NCBI GenBank assembly: GCA_019114115.1
Contig: DXGD01000090.1
Span: forward strand, 1 to 10,743
DNA: 10,743 bases
Direction: 5' to 3'
From: Candidatus Nesterenkonia stercoripullorum
GTDB lineage: Bacteria; Actinomycetota; Actinomycetes; Actinomycetales; Micrococcaceae
Positions 1-6,598 of the stretch are shown in pieces. Numbering within the stretch: the stretch's first letter is position 1; each line of letters opens with the position of its first letter. The notes beneath the pieces were generated by a model that was not told the DNA's origin, ran no database searches, and saw only the letters and a program-made list of their open reading frames with translations. The translations under genes and the position numbers were made by a program.

Positions 1-1571
1 TTGCCCAGCCCGGCCGCCAGAGCGAACGCTGAGGCCACTGTGGTGTCATCAGTATCGGGGGTCCGGGCGATTTCGATCAGCGGCATGGCAGCCACAGGGT
101 TGAAGAAGTGGAACCCCACCACGCGTTCAGGGTGGCGCATGCCGGCTGACATGCCCCGCACAGAGAGCGAGGAGGTATTCGTCGCGACGATGGTCTCGGG
201 CGAGATGACCTCCTCAAGGGCGCCGAAGACCTGCTGCTTGACCGAGAGCTCCTCGAAGACCGCCTCGATGACGAAGTCGACGTTAGCATAGGCATCGTAC
301 GAGGAGGAGCCTGTCACCAAGCCCGCCAGCTCCTCCCCATCCTCAGGGGAGAGGCGCCCCCTGGAGACAAGCTTCTCCACCTGTGTGCGCACCCAGCCCA
401 CACCGCGCTCGACGCGCTCCTGGTCGATGTCGGTCATCACCACGGGAACCCGCAGCCGCCGCGCGAAGAGCAGGGCGAGTTGCGAGGCCATCAACCCCGC
501 ACCGACGACGCCGACGCTGCCGATCTGACGTGGCTCGACCTCCGGGACTCCGGCGGGACGCCGCGCACGCTTCTGCGTGAGCTCGAGGAAGGCATAGACC
601 GTATTGGCGAATTCATCGGTCATCATCAAGTCCGTCAAGGCGTCGACCTCCGCCTCACGGTCCTCTGCACGAGTGCGCGAGGCGCCTGCCGCGAAGACCT
701 CCAGGGCCCGTAGCGGTGCCGGCGTCGCAGCGCCGACCCGTGCCGCCACGGTGCGACGCGCAGTCTCCACTGCCTTCTCCCAGTCCTCGGCAGAGTCACC
801 GACCTCTCGACGCGAACGCAGCGACTCCACTGTCTGCCCATCCTGGCGCAGCACACGCGACACGAACGCCAGCGAGTCCTCCTCGAAGCTCGCCTCACTG
901 TGGATCTCGTCAGCTATTCCCAGCTCATAGGCGTCCTCTCCACTGAGCTGACGATTGTTGGCCAGCGCATTGGCAAAGATCACCTGCGCCGCAGCCTCTG
1001 GACCGATGAGCCGGGGAAGGCGGTAGATGCCGCCCCACCCCGGGATCAGGCCAAGGTAGATCTCGGGCAGGGAGATGCCCCGTGCTGCCCGTGAGACCGT
1101 CCGGTAGTGCGCCGCCAGGGCGATTTCCAGGCCACCGCCGATGGCGGCACCGTTGATGAACGCGAATGTCGGTACCGGGAAGTCTTCCAGCACCTGATAC
1201 GTCTGGTGCCCCAGGGTCGCCATCAGCCGGGCAGAGTCTGCATTGTCGAGTGTGCTCACCGAGCTGAGGTCGGCACCAGCGGCGAGATAACCCGGCGTGC
1301 CGGTGACCGCCAGAGCTGAGATCTCTCCGGACTGAGCGCGTTGACGCTGATGCGCGACGACCCGGCCGAACTCCAGCAGCGACCGGGCGCCCAGCGTGGT
1401 GGGCCGCTTGGCCTCGCCATTGTCGAGCCTGACGACGGCGACAGTGCCCGCACCCTCCGGCAGCTCGTGATCAGTGACGACGCTGTGCGTCACGACTTCG
1501 GAGGTGAATGTCTCCGCAAACTCCTCGTACATCGAGAAGTCCTGCGGGTCTTGGGGAAACGTAATGCTCAT
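1..1571 (-). CDS. fadB: FadB-like enoyl-CoA hydratase / 3-hydroxyacyl-CoA dehydrogenase, 3' truncated by window edge
   Basis: Fused beta-oxidation enzyme that hydrates trans-2-enoyl-CoA and then oxidises L-3-hydroxyacyl-CoA with NAD+, in the cytoplasm. The reading frame is open from an ATG at 1571 to the window edge (523 codons, no stop). The crotonase domain covers about residues 20-210, with the oxyanion-hole stretch AAGADL, GGGLE (Glu149) and LPE (Glu170). These two glutamates match the catalytic pair of E. coli FadB. The NAD-binding half starts with GAGLM at 357-361, contains ATNTSSL, and reaches the catalytic His488 in HFFNP. The rest of the dehydrogenase domain lies outside the window; relatives are about 700 residues. 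The sixth residue of the GxGxxG turn is Ala, not Gly; I recall the same in actinobacterial orthologues. A GGAAGG Shine-Dalgarno lies 6 bases before the ATG. A FadJ-type role is equally possible; the bifunctional fold is near certain. Confidence 0.93.
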   Translation of the reverse strand, partial: MSITFPQDPQDFSMYEEFAETFTSEVVTHSVVTDHELPEGAGTVAVVRLDNGEAKRPTTLGARSLLEFGRVVAHQRQRAQSGEISALAVTGTPGYLAAGADLSSVSTLDNADSARLMATLGHQTYQVLEDFPVPTFAFINGAAIGGGLEIALAAHYRTVSRAARGISLPEIYLGLIPGWGGIYRLPRLIGPEAAAQVIFANALANNRQLSGEDAYELGIADEIHSEASFEEDSLAFVSRVLRQDGQTVESLRSRREVGDSAEDWEKAVETARRTVAARVGAATPAPLRALEVFAAGASRTRAEDREAEVDALTDLMMTDEFANTVYAFLELTQKRARRPAGVPEVEPRQIGSVGVVGAGLMASQLALLFARRLRVPVVMTDIDQERVERGVGWVRTQVEKLVSRGRLSPEDGEELAGLVTGSSSYDAYANVDFVIEAVFEELSVKQQVFGALEEVISPETIVATNTSSLSVRGMSAGMRHPERVVGFHFFNPVAAMPLIEIARTPDTDDTTVASAFALAAGLG

Positions 1572-1604
1572 GGACGACCTTCCGCTGCAACGTACAGGGC
1601 CTGC

Positions 1605-1615
1605 TCACAAAGTGA
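1605..1615. promoter_or_regulatory. Short palindrome TCAC-AAA-GTGA, possible operator
   Basis: A perfect inverted repeat with 4-bp arms and a 3-bp centre, 34-44 bp upstream of the FadB-like ATG. It sits where a repressor of fatty-acid degradation could bind, between or over the candidate promoter elements. The arms are short enough to arise by chance, and I do not match it to a named regulator. Confidence 0.2.
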
Positions 1616-1619
1616 CAGT

Positions 1620-1649
1620 CCTCATGCTACTGAAGAGTAACTGATGAGG
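1620..1649. repeat. Two-tier inverted repeat upstream of the FadB-like gene
   Basis: The outer arms CCTCAT (1620-1625) and ATGAGG (1644-1649) are perfectly complementary. Inside them a second stem, TACT (1628-1631) with AGTA (1636-1639), closes a GAAG tetraloop. Small unpaired bulges (GC on one side, ACTG on the other) separate the stems. No T-run follows on either strand, so it does not look like an intrinsic terminator. It could be a binding site, an RNA hairpin or chance. Confidence 0.35.
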
Positions 1650-1675
1650 CCAGCCCGGATAGCGCAAGGACGTTT

Positions 1676-2896
1676 CTAGAGGCTCTCCAGCGGGTCGGGG
1701 TCCAGGAGAGCGACAGTGAGGACCGCAGCGCATTGCTCGATCTGCCAGGCTCGCGCCCCCTGGTTCCGCAAGGCCTCACTCACCGTGTTCAGGTCGATCT
1801 TCTCAGGGGGTTCCCAGCACACGGCTTTGAGCACGGCAGGGGTCAGCAGGACCTCCGGCATCATGTTCAGAGCTTCCGCACGGTCGGCGATCCACTGCCG
1901 CGCTGTGCGATATTGGCGGAACGCCAGCGGGTTGCGGTCCCGCCAGAGCCGCGGTGCTGGTGGTCCGGAAGCGGGGAGCCTCATCTCTGGCAGCTCCTGC
2001 GTCTTCGCCCCGGTTTGGATCGCGTGGAGCCATCGCGGCGCCTGGCGCTTGGCGGCGCGGCCGTGGAAGCCGTCCACGGAAAGCAGCTGCGGTACGGTCC
2101 GGGGCGATGCCTCAGCTGCGGCGACGAGAGCTGAGTCGGGCAGGACATGGCCAGGTGCGACGTCCTTGCTCTGGGCGAATAGTTCACGGGTCATCCACAG
2201 CTCACGCAGGATGGCCAGTTTTCGCGGCGATTTCAGCCGGCTGAGCTTCGAGGTCTTGCGCCAGCGCGCATCCAGAGGAGCTCCAGTGGTCGGGGTGACC
2301 CGCAGGTGCTCGAACTCGGCGCGAGCCCATTCGAGTTTGCCGTCTTCACGCAGCAGGGCTTCGAGATTGTTCCGCAGCGGGATCAGCAGATCGACGTCGA
2401 GCGCGGCATAGCGCAGCCAGTCTTCCGGCAGCGGACGTCTCGACCAGTCGGCGGCTGAGTGCTCCTTGGCCAGCCGGACTCCCAAGCGCCCTTCGACGAC
2501 GGCGCCCAGCCCGACTCGTGGCAGCCCGGCCAGCCGGGCAGCCAGCTCCGTGTCGAAGAGCGCGTGCGGAGACAAACCTACCTCCGCCAGGCAGGGGAGG
2601 TCCTGCCCAGCGGCGTGCAAAATCCATTCAGCCTCGCCAAGGGCGTCCTGCAGCGGGGCCAGCGTGGAGAACGCTTCCGGGTCAATGAGCCACAGTCCGG
2701 AGCCTTCGCGCTTGAGCTGGACCAGGAATGCTCGCTGTCCGTAGCGGAAGCCCGAGGCCCGCTCGGCGTCGATCGCTACGGGACCCTCTCCCATGGACAG
2801 GGCGTCAGCACATCGCGCCAGCCCGCGGTCGGTGTCGATGACGAAGGGCACCCCGTTTTCGGGCTCAGTCATCAAAGGGGGCAGATCCTCCGGCAT
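1676..2896 (-). CDS. rnd: Ribonuclease D-family 3'-5' exoribonuclease with HRDC domain
   Basis: DEDD-type 3'-5' exoribonuclease, expected to trim 3' ends of tRNA precursors and other structured RNAs. With the ATG at 2896 it has 406 residues. Exo I is the DAE at 43-45 (Asp43, Glu45), Exo II is AAGQDLP (Asp99) and Exo III is Y163-A-A-L-D167, so all four metal ligands and the catalytic Tyr of the DEDDy subclass are present. A helical HRDC nucleic-acid-binding domain follows at about 300-370, beginning near NPLAFRQYRTARQWI. The frame stays open upstream to 3172, but that stretch lies inside the DUF3000 gene. The chosen start is 8 bp after the DUF3000 stop, and an AGGAGA motif sits over the end of that gene, with rather long spacing (about 14 bases). 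A second ATG at 2872 is a plausible alternative. It is probably cotranscribed with and translationally coupled to DUF3000. Confidence 0.93.
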   Translation of the reverse strand: MPEDLPPLMTEPENGVPFVIDTDRGLARCADALSMGEGPVAIDAERASGFRYGQRAFLVQLKREGSGLWLIDPEAFSTLAPLQDALGEAEWILHAAGQDLPCLAEVGLSPHALFDTELAARLAGLPRVGLGAVVEGRLGVRLAKEHSAADWSRRPLPEDWLRYAALDVDLLIPLRNNLEALLREDGKLEWARAEFEHLRVTPTTGAPLDARWRKTSKLSRLKSPRKLAILRELWMTRELFAQSKDVAPGHVLPDSALVAAAEASPRTVPQLLSVDGFHGRAAKRQAPRWLHAIQTGAKTQELPEMRLPASGPPAPRLWRDRNPLAFRQYRTARQWIADRAEALNMMPEVLLTPAVLKAVCWEPPEKIDLNTVSEALRNQGARAWQIEQCAAVLTVALLDPDPLESL

Positions 2897-2904
2897 AACG
2901 GGCG

Positions 2905-3639
2905 TCAGTTTCTCCTGATGTGCGGCAGGGCGAGTACGCCGTCGGGCAGGGGAGGCAGCCCCGCGAAGGAGCACACCATATCGGCCCAGGCCTCGAGGTG
3001 AGCTGCGAGTTCTGATCCCCTCGGGGTCCACGAGGCGCGCAGCTCGACGTCGTTGCTTGATGCCCGGGTCTGCAGGCTGCCGAAGCTCTCGGAGAGGATG
3101 CGGGTAGCGGTGCCACCCTCGTGGGCGTATTCGACGCCGTGCTGGGCCAGGGAGTCGCTGAGCCAGGTCCATGCCACTGAGGACAGCAGTGGGTCATTGG
3201 CCATCTCGGCATCGAGCTCGGCGCGGATGTAGATCACGGCCCGGAATGTCCCATCCCAGGTGGGGTGGCCGTCAGGGTCATGCAGCAGGATGAAGCGCCC
3301 GGTGGCCAGAGTGTCCTCCTCCTGCGCGGCCGGGTGAAGCCTGGTCACCGGGTGGGGCGGAGTCTCCAGCTTCTGGGCACCGTCGTGATCAGCGTCCTGA
3401 GCCGCGTGACGCGAGCTGACCTCGGCGCGCAGCGCGACGGCAAAAGGGGCCAGCTTGGACGGCGCGGGGATCTCTTCGACCTGGGCTTCCCGGCGTGGAG
3501 TCGCTTGGTGCAGCTCGCGCAGGGCATGACGGAAGGATTCTGGCAGCGCAGCGAGCCCGGGCTCAGACTTCCCCGAGGTGCCGGGCGATATCTGGGCGGT
3601 GTCTCCGGCTGTGCTGCCTCCTGCTGCGAATCCTTTCAC
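2905..3639 (-). CDS. DUF3000 family protein, paired with RNase D
   Basis: Protein of unknown function, 244 residues, no signal peptide or membrane segment. I recognise it as DUF3000 from the core at about 114-235: GRFILLHDPDGHPTWDGTFR, then MANDPLLSSVAWTWL, SESFG, ELRASWTP and AWADMVCSFAGLPPLPDG. Members known to me are nearer 200 residues. The excess here is a Ser/Gly/Ala-rich N-terminus (1-30) and a charged, low-complexity stretch (about 75-110) between the first conserved helix and the core. The start is GTG, with TAGGCT six bases upstream and no convincing Shine-Dalgarno, which fits a leaderless mRNA. RNase D begins 8 bp after the stop. From memory, Mycobacterium tuberculosis Rv2680/Rv2681 show the same pairing, suggesting a role tied to RNA processing; that is inference from context only. 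Confidence 0.88.
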   Translation of the reverse strand: MKGFAAGGSTAGDTAQISPGTSGKSEPGLAALPESFRHALRELHQATPRREAQVEEIPAPSKLAPFAVALRAEVSSRHAAQDADHDGAQKLETPPHPVTRLHPAAQEEDTLATGRFILLHDPDGHPTWDGTFRAVIYIRAELDAEMANDPLLSSVAWTWLSDSLAQHGVEYAHEGGTATRILSESFGSLQTRASSNDVELRASWTPRGSELAAHLEAWADMVCSFAGLPPLPDGVLALPHIRRN

Positions 3640-3645
3640 ACACCA

Positions 3646-3651
3646 AGCCTA
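3646..3651 (-). promoter_or_regulatory. -10 element TAGGCT for a leaderless DUF3000-rnd transcript
   Basis: On the minus strand TAGGCT is followed by exactly six bases and then the GTG start at 3639. Actinobacterial -10 elements have the form TANNNT and transcription usually begins 6-7 bases downstream, which would put the first transcribed base on or next to the start codon. No clear -35 is seen at 16-18 bp. The 56-bp gap after the threonine aldolase gene has no clear terminator. Confidence 0.5.
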
Positions 3652-3695
3652 GAAAGCCGATCGTCGTTTGTGCGCCAGGCGCGCCGATAAGTGGT

Positions 3696-4727
3696 TTAGG
3701 CGAGTTCGCGGGCCATGGCAAGGAATTCCTCGACATCGTCGTCGCTGGTGTTCCAGGCGCACATCAGCCGCGCCACGGGATGACCGGCGTCAGAGGTGTC
3801 CCAGCGATGGCAGTGATACGCGGTGGTGATGCCGTCGAAGACATGCTGCGGCATTTCCGCGAAGACCGCGTTGACCACTGTCGGGCCGCGCAGCGTGATG
3901 CCTTCGATGCGGCTGAGCCCTTCGCCCAGGGCGCGCGCCTGCCTATTGGCGTGCGAGGCATTGCGGTGCCAGAGGTCCGCGCGGAGCAGCTCGAGCAGCT
4001 GAGCGGAGATGAAACGGTGCTTGCTGGCCAGCTGCATGGAGTATTTGCGAATGTAGTCCGTTCCGGACAGCCGCTCAGGCGCCAGCACGACGACGGCTTC
4101 AGCGGCCAGCGCCCCGTTCTTCGTCCCGCCCAGGCTGAGCACGTCGACGCCGACGTCGTAGGTCAGCTCGCGCAGGCTGACATCCAGTGCGGCGGCCGCA
4201 TTGGCCAGCCGGGCACCGTCGACGTGGACGATCATCCCATAGTGATGCGCCGTCTCGGCGAGAGCGGCCATCTCCTGCGTGCTGTAGAGCGTTCCGCTCT
4301 CAGTGGACTGCGTGATGGAGACGGCCAGAGGCTGAGCCGCGTGGACGAACCCCTGTGAGGAGGCACACGCCACGATATCGCCTGGAGTCAGCTTGGCCTC
4401 CGCGCAGCGGCGGGTGAGCAGCTTGATCGAGCCGACGCGTTCCGGGGCGGCTCCTTCATCGGTGGCGATATGGGAATTCTCAGTGCAGATCACCGCACCC
4501 CAGCGGGGCAGCGCTGCCTGAAGCGCGACGACATTGGCGCCGGTCCCGTTGAAGACCGGCCAGATCTGCGCCTGCTCCCCGAAATGGCCGCGCGCGACCT
4601 CGGTGAGCTCGGCGGTGATCTCATCATCGCCGTATGGCGCAGCCGCTGCCGTATTGGCCCGCTGCAGAGCAGCCATGATCTCGTCACTGACGCCGGCTGT
4701 GTTGTCTGAGGCGAACGTGGCCTTCAC
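3696..4727 (-). CDS. ltaE: Low-specificity L-threonine aldolase, PLP-dependent
   Basis: Cleaves L-threonine or L-allo-threonine to glycine and acetaldehyde (and related beta-hydroxy amino acids) in the cytoplasm. 343 residues, the normal family size. PLP fold-type I signatures are clear: FASDN at 5-9, PVFNGTGAN at 57-65 for phosphate binding, ENSHI with His86 expected to stack on the cofactor ring, HVDGAR with Asp170 contacting the pyridine nitrogen, and SLGGTKNG with Lys203 as the Schiff-base lysine. The start codon is GTG, and GTGA forms a 4-bp overlap with the msrB stop, so translation is probably coupled to msrB. The link with methionine-sulfoxide repair is unexplained and may only reflect shared expression. 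A related beta-eliminating enzyme of the same superfamily cannot be fully excluded, but the motif set favours threonine aldolase. Confidence 0.93.
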   Translation of the reverse strand: MKATFASDNTAGVSDEIMAALQRANTAAAAPYGDDEITAELTEVARGHFGEQAQIWPVFNGTGANVVALQAALPRWGAVICTENSHIATDEGAAPERVGSIKLLTRRCAEAKLTPGDIVACASSQGFVHAAQPLAVSITQSTESGTLYSTQEMAALAETAHHYGMIVHVDGARLANAAAALDVSLRELTYDVGVDVLSLGGTKNGALAAEAVVVLAPERLSGTDYIRKYSMQLASKHRFISAQLLELLRADLWHRNASHANRQARALGEGLSRIEGITLRGPTVVNAVFAEMPQHVFDGITTAYHCHRWDTSDAGHPVARLMCAWNTSDDDVEEFLAMARELA

Positions 4728-5161
4728 TGGGCCGTGCCGGATGTGCCGGAGCCCTGCGGCTCTCCGGGTGCGCCACCACTGCTGGCGTCGAAGCGCAGCG
4801 AGATCGAATTGATGCAGTAGCGCTGGTCAGTGGGGGTGCCGAATCCCTCTCCCGAGAAGACATGTCCCAGGTGGGAGTCGCAGGAGCCGCAGCGGACTTC
4901 GACCCTCTCCATGCCCAGGGAGGTGTCCCGGATGAAGGTCACGTTGTCCTCTTCGGTCGGCTCATAGAAGCTCGGCCAGCCGCAGCCGGCGTCGAACTTC
5001 GTGGCGGAGGTGAACAGGGCGGCACCGCAGGCACGGCAGGTGTAGACACCCTCTTCTGTGGTGTCCCAGTATTCGCCGGAATAGGCCCGTTCCGTGCCAC
5101 CCTGACGGAGCACCTGGTATTCGGCGGGACTCAATCGTTCACGCCACTGATCATCGTTCAT
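4724..5161 (-). CDS. msrB: Peptide-methionine (R)-S-oxide reductase MsrB
   Basis: Reduces the R epimer of methionine sulfoxide in oxidised proteins, using thioredoxin, in the cytoplasm. 145 residues. Four zinc-binding cysteines are present as CxxC pairs (Cys42/Cys45 and Cys91/Cys94). The catalytic cysteine is Cys116 in RYCINS, and Cys60 in GCGWPSF is the usual resolving position. The HLGHVF stretch (97-102) is intact. The last 20 or so residues are a Gly/Ser/Pro-rich tail beyond the fold, partly overlapping the ltaE start. It is the first gene of the msrB-ltaE unit and lies back to back with the hydrolase gene at 5237. The ATG at 5161 has no good Shine-Dalgarno; TGCAAT lies six bases upstream as an imperfect -10. 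Confidence 0.96.
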   Translation of the reverse strand: MNDDQWRERLSPAEYQVLRQGGTERAYSGEYWDTTEEGVYTCRACGAALFTSATKFDAGCGWPSFYEPTEEDNVTFIRDTSLGMERVEVRCGSCDSHLGHVFSGEGFGTPTDQRYCINSISLRFDASSGGAPGEPQGSGTSGTAQ

Positions 5162-5236
5162 GTCTCTATTGCATCATGAGTAAGCTGGAGCCCACGACCC
5201 CTAGGGGCGCTCAGAAGGCAAGGACGGTGAAGCCGA
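5162..5236. promoter_or_regulatory. Divergent promoter region msrB / alpha-beta hydrolase with CCCCTAGGGG palindrome
   Basis: A 75-bp gap between two divergent genes. For the plus-strand hydrolase, TAAGCT (5181-5186) fits TANNNT and would start transcription near 5193, leaving a leader of about 45 bases with AAGGA (5219-5223) some 13 bases before the ATG. For msrB, TGCAAT (5168-5173, minus strand) sits six bases before the ATG and might give a leaderless mRNA, but its second base is not the conserved A. A perfect 10-bp palindrome, CCCCTAGGGG, occupies 5198-5207 just downstream of the hydrolase -10 and is a possible operator. Confidence 0.4.
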
Positions 5237-6598
5237 ATGGCGAGCAGCAGGACCGACCGCGGCCGGGCACGGACCGCATGGGAACGCACGACGTCGCAGC
5301 TGGCGCACGCGGTGCGCGGGTGGCGGCACCCTGAGCAGGACTATCCAGCGCGGACACCGTGGATTCGTGCTGTCTCGTTGGGGACAGGCACGGGGATCGC
5401 CGCGGGCGCGGCTGCAGCTGCCGGGGCGTCGGCGCTGGCCGGCCACTTCGCTCGCTCCGTGGTCACACCCGTCCGCGAGCGTCCGGAGGACCTTGAGATC
5501 CTGGCCGTGATCAAGACCGGTGCGGGCGAGGAGGTCGTGCTCCCCGCGAACTCTGAGACGATCATTGAGGGCACCTACGGGCTCACCTTCAATGCTGGCA
5601 CGGCGATGGCGCGAGTGGGGGAGATCACTGCCCTGGAGCCACGGGATGGGACGGTGACTCGGCGGGTCGAAGCCGTCTACGGCGGCGAGCTGCGCAACGC
5701 GGTGCGGGGATGGTGGTCTTCGACGATCTACCCTGACCCCGGTGCGGCCGGGCACCCAGCGTACGACGTCGTCGTCGAGCTCCCGGGCGGCCCGGCTCCG
5801 GCTTGGCATGTCCCGCCCCGCGATGAGTCAGGGCCGTTGGCCGGACAGGGCATCTGGGGCATCGCCGTGCACGGTCGAGGAGGACGGCGCACAGAAGGCC
5901 TCAAGGCGCTCGATGCCGCGTCGGACCTGGGCATCGATATGCTGCTGATGTCCTACCGGAACGACGGTGAGGCTCCCGACGCCGAAGACGGCAGGTACGG
6001 TTTGGGCGTCACCGAATGGGAGGACATCGAAGCCGGAGCGCGCTACGCGCTGGACCACGGGGCCCAAGAGCTGGTGCTCTTCGGCTGGTCCATGGGCGGC
6101 GCGATCGCATTGCAGATGGCGGACAGGTCTCCGCTGGCGGCCTGTGTGCGCGCCCTGGTGCTGACCGGCCCAGTGGTGGACTGGATCGACGTGCTGGCCT
6201 ACCAGGCCCGGGCGAATCGGATCCCGCATGCTGTGGGCCGGCTCGGCCAGTGGTTCATCGCCAACGAGGCTGGACGGCGCACCACAGGCCTCGCCGCACC
6301 CGTCGACCTCAAGGCCCTGAACTGGATCGACCGTGCAGATCAGTTGCATGTGCGCACGCTGATCATGCACAGTTCCGACGATCCGGTCGTTCCCTACGGT
6401 CCCTCGCGGGATCTCGCAGCACGCAATGAGATGGTCACGTTCGTCCCATTCGCCCAGGCCCGCCACGTCAAAGAGTGGAACTACGATCCACAGCGCTGGA
6501 ACGCCCATGTCACCGAGTGGCTTGAGGACCTCTTCACTGCTGAGGCCCCGCCACGGATCGGTGAGGTCAGCGAGTATGTTCCCGGACGCGGCGTTTGA
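5237..6598 (+). CDS. Membrane-anchored alpha/beta hydrolase, substrate unknown
   Basis: Serine hydrolase of 453 residues with an N-terminal anchor. After a basic N-terminus a Gly/Ala-rich hydrophobic segment at about 45-69 forms one membrane span; the preceding Arg/Lys residues suggest the catalytic part faces outside. Residues 80-200 form a non-catalytic region that I cannot assign. The hydrolase fold follows: HGRG at 212-215 (oxyanion-hole type), nucleophile Ser285 in GWSMGG, acid Asp382 in DDPVVP and His410 in ARHVKEWN, so the triad is complete. A short cap-like stretch lies between 300 and 350. It could be an esterase, lipase-like enzyme or peptidase; nothing in the context fixes the substrate. 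Its last 32 bp overlap the 3' end of sufE on the other strand, and it is divergent from msrB. Confidence 0.87.
   Translation: MASSRTDRGRARTAWERTTSQLAHAVRGWRHPEQDYPARTPWIRAVSLGTGTGIAAGAAAAAGASALAGHFARSVVTPVRERPEDLEILAVIKTGAGEEVVLPANSETIIEGTYGLTFNAGTAMARVGEITALEPRDGTVTRRVEAVYGGELRNAVRGWWSSTIYPDPGAAGHPAYDVVVELPGGPAPAWHVPPRDESGPLAGQGIWGIAVHGRGGRRTEGLKALDAASDLGIDMLLMSYRNDGEAPDAEDGRYGLGVTEWEDIEAGARYALDHGAQELVLFGWSMGGAIALQMADRSPLAACVRALVLTGPVVDWIDVLAYQARANRIPHAVGRLGQWFIANEAGRRTTGLAAPVDLKALNWIDRADQLHVRTLIMHSSDDPVVPYGPSRDLAARNEMVTFVPFAQARHVKEWNYDPQRWNAHVTEWLEDLFTAEAPPRIGEVSEYVPGRGV

Larger units (their letters stand above)
1572..1675 (-). promoter_or_regulatory. Upstream region of the FadB-like gene with two dyads and candidate -10 hexamers
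   Basis: This 104-bp gap lies between the RNase D stop and the FadB-like ATG. On the minus strand it holds three hexamers of the form TANNNT: TACTCT (1634-1639), TAGCAT (1624-1629) and TACGTT (1589-1594). None has a good -35, although CTGTCA (1613-1618) sits 18 bases before TACGTT. A start from TAGCAT would leave an untranslated leader of about 46 bases that keeps the GGAAGG ribosome-binding site at 1578-1583. No GC-rich hairpin followed by T residues is visible, so readthrough from RNase D is possible. Which hexamer is used cannot be decided by eye. Confidence 0.35.

Noticed and set aside
1716-2411. 231-codon plus-strand frame opposite RNase D
   Set aside because: Low-complexity Ser/Arg/Ala translation, antisense to a gene with all catalytic residues in place.
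2897-3172. N-terminal extension of RNase D by 92 codons
   Set aside because: It runs through the DUF3000 gene in another frame and is Arg/Pro-rich with no RNase D similarity; the start at 2896 follows the DUF3000 stop directly.
3672-3685. GCGCC-A-GGCGC and GGCGCGCC palindromes after the threonine aldolase stop
   Set aside because: The loop would be one base and no T-run follows, so it is not a credible terminator; such short GC palindromes are common at this base composition.
3495-4358. Long plus-strand open frame (287 codons) opposite DUF3000 and the threonine aldolase
   Set aside because: It lies antisense to two well-supported genes, its translation shows no domain, and long antisense frames are common in GC-rich coding DNA.
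5828-6508. 226-codon minus-strand frame inside the hydrolase gene
   Set aside because: Shadow of a gene with a full catalytic triad; no recognisable domain and no start signal.
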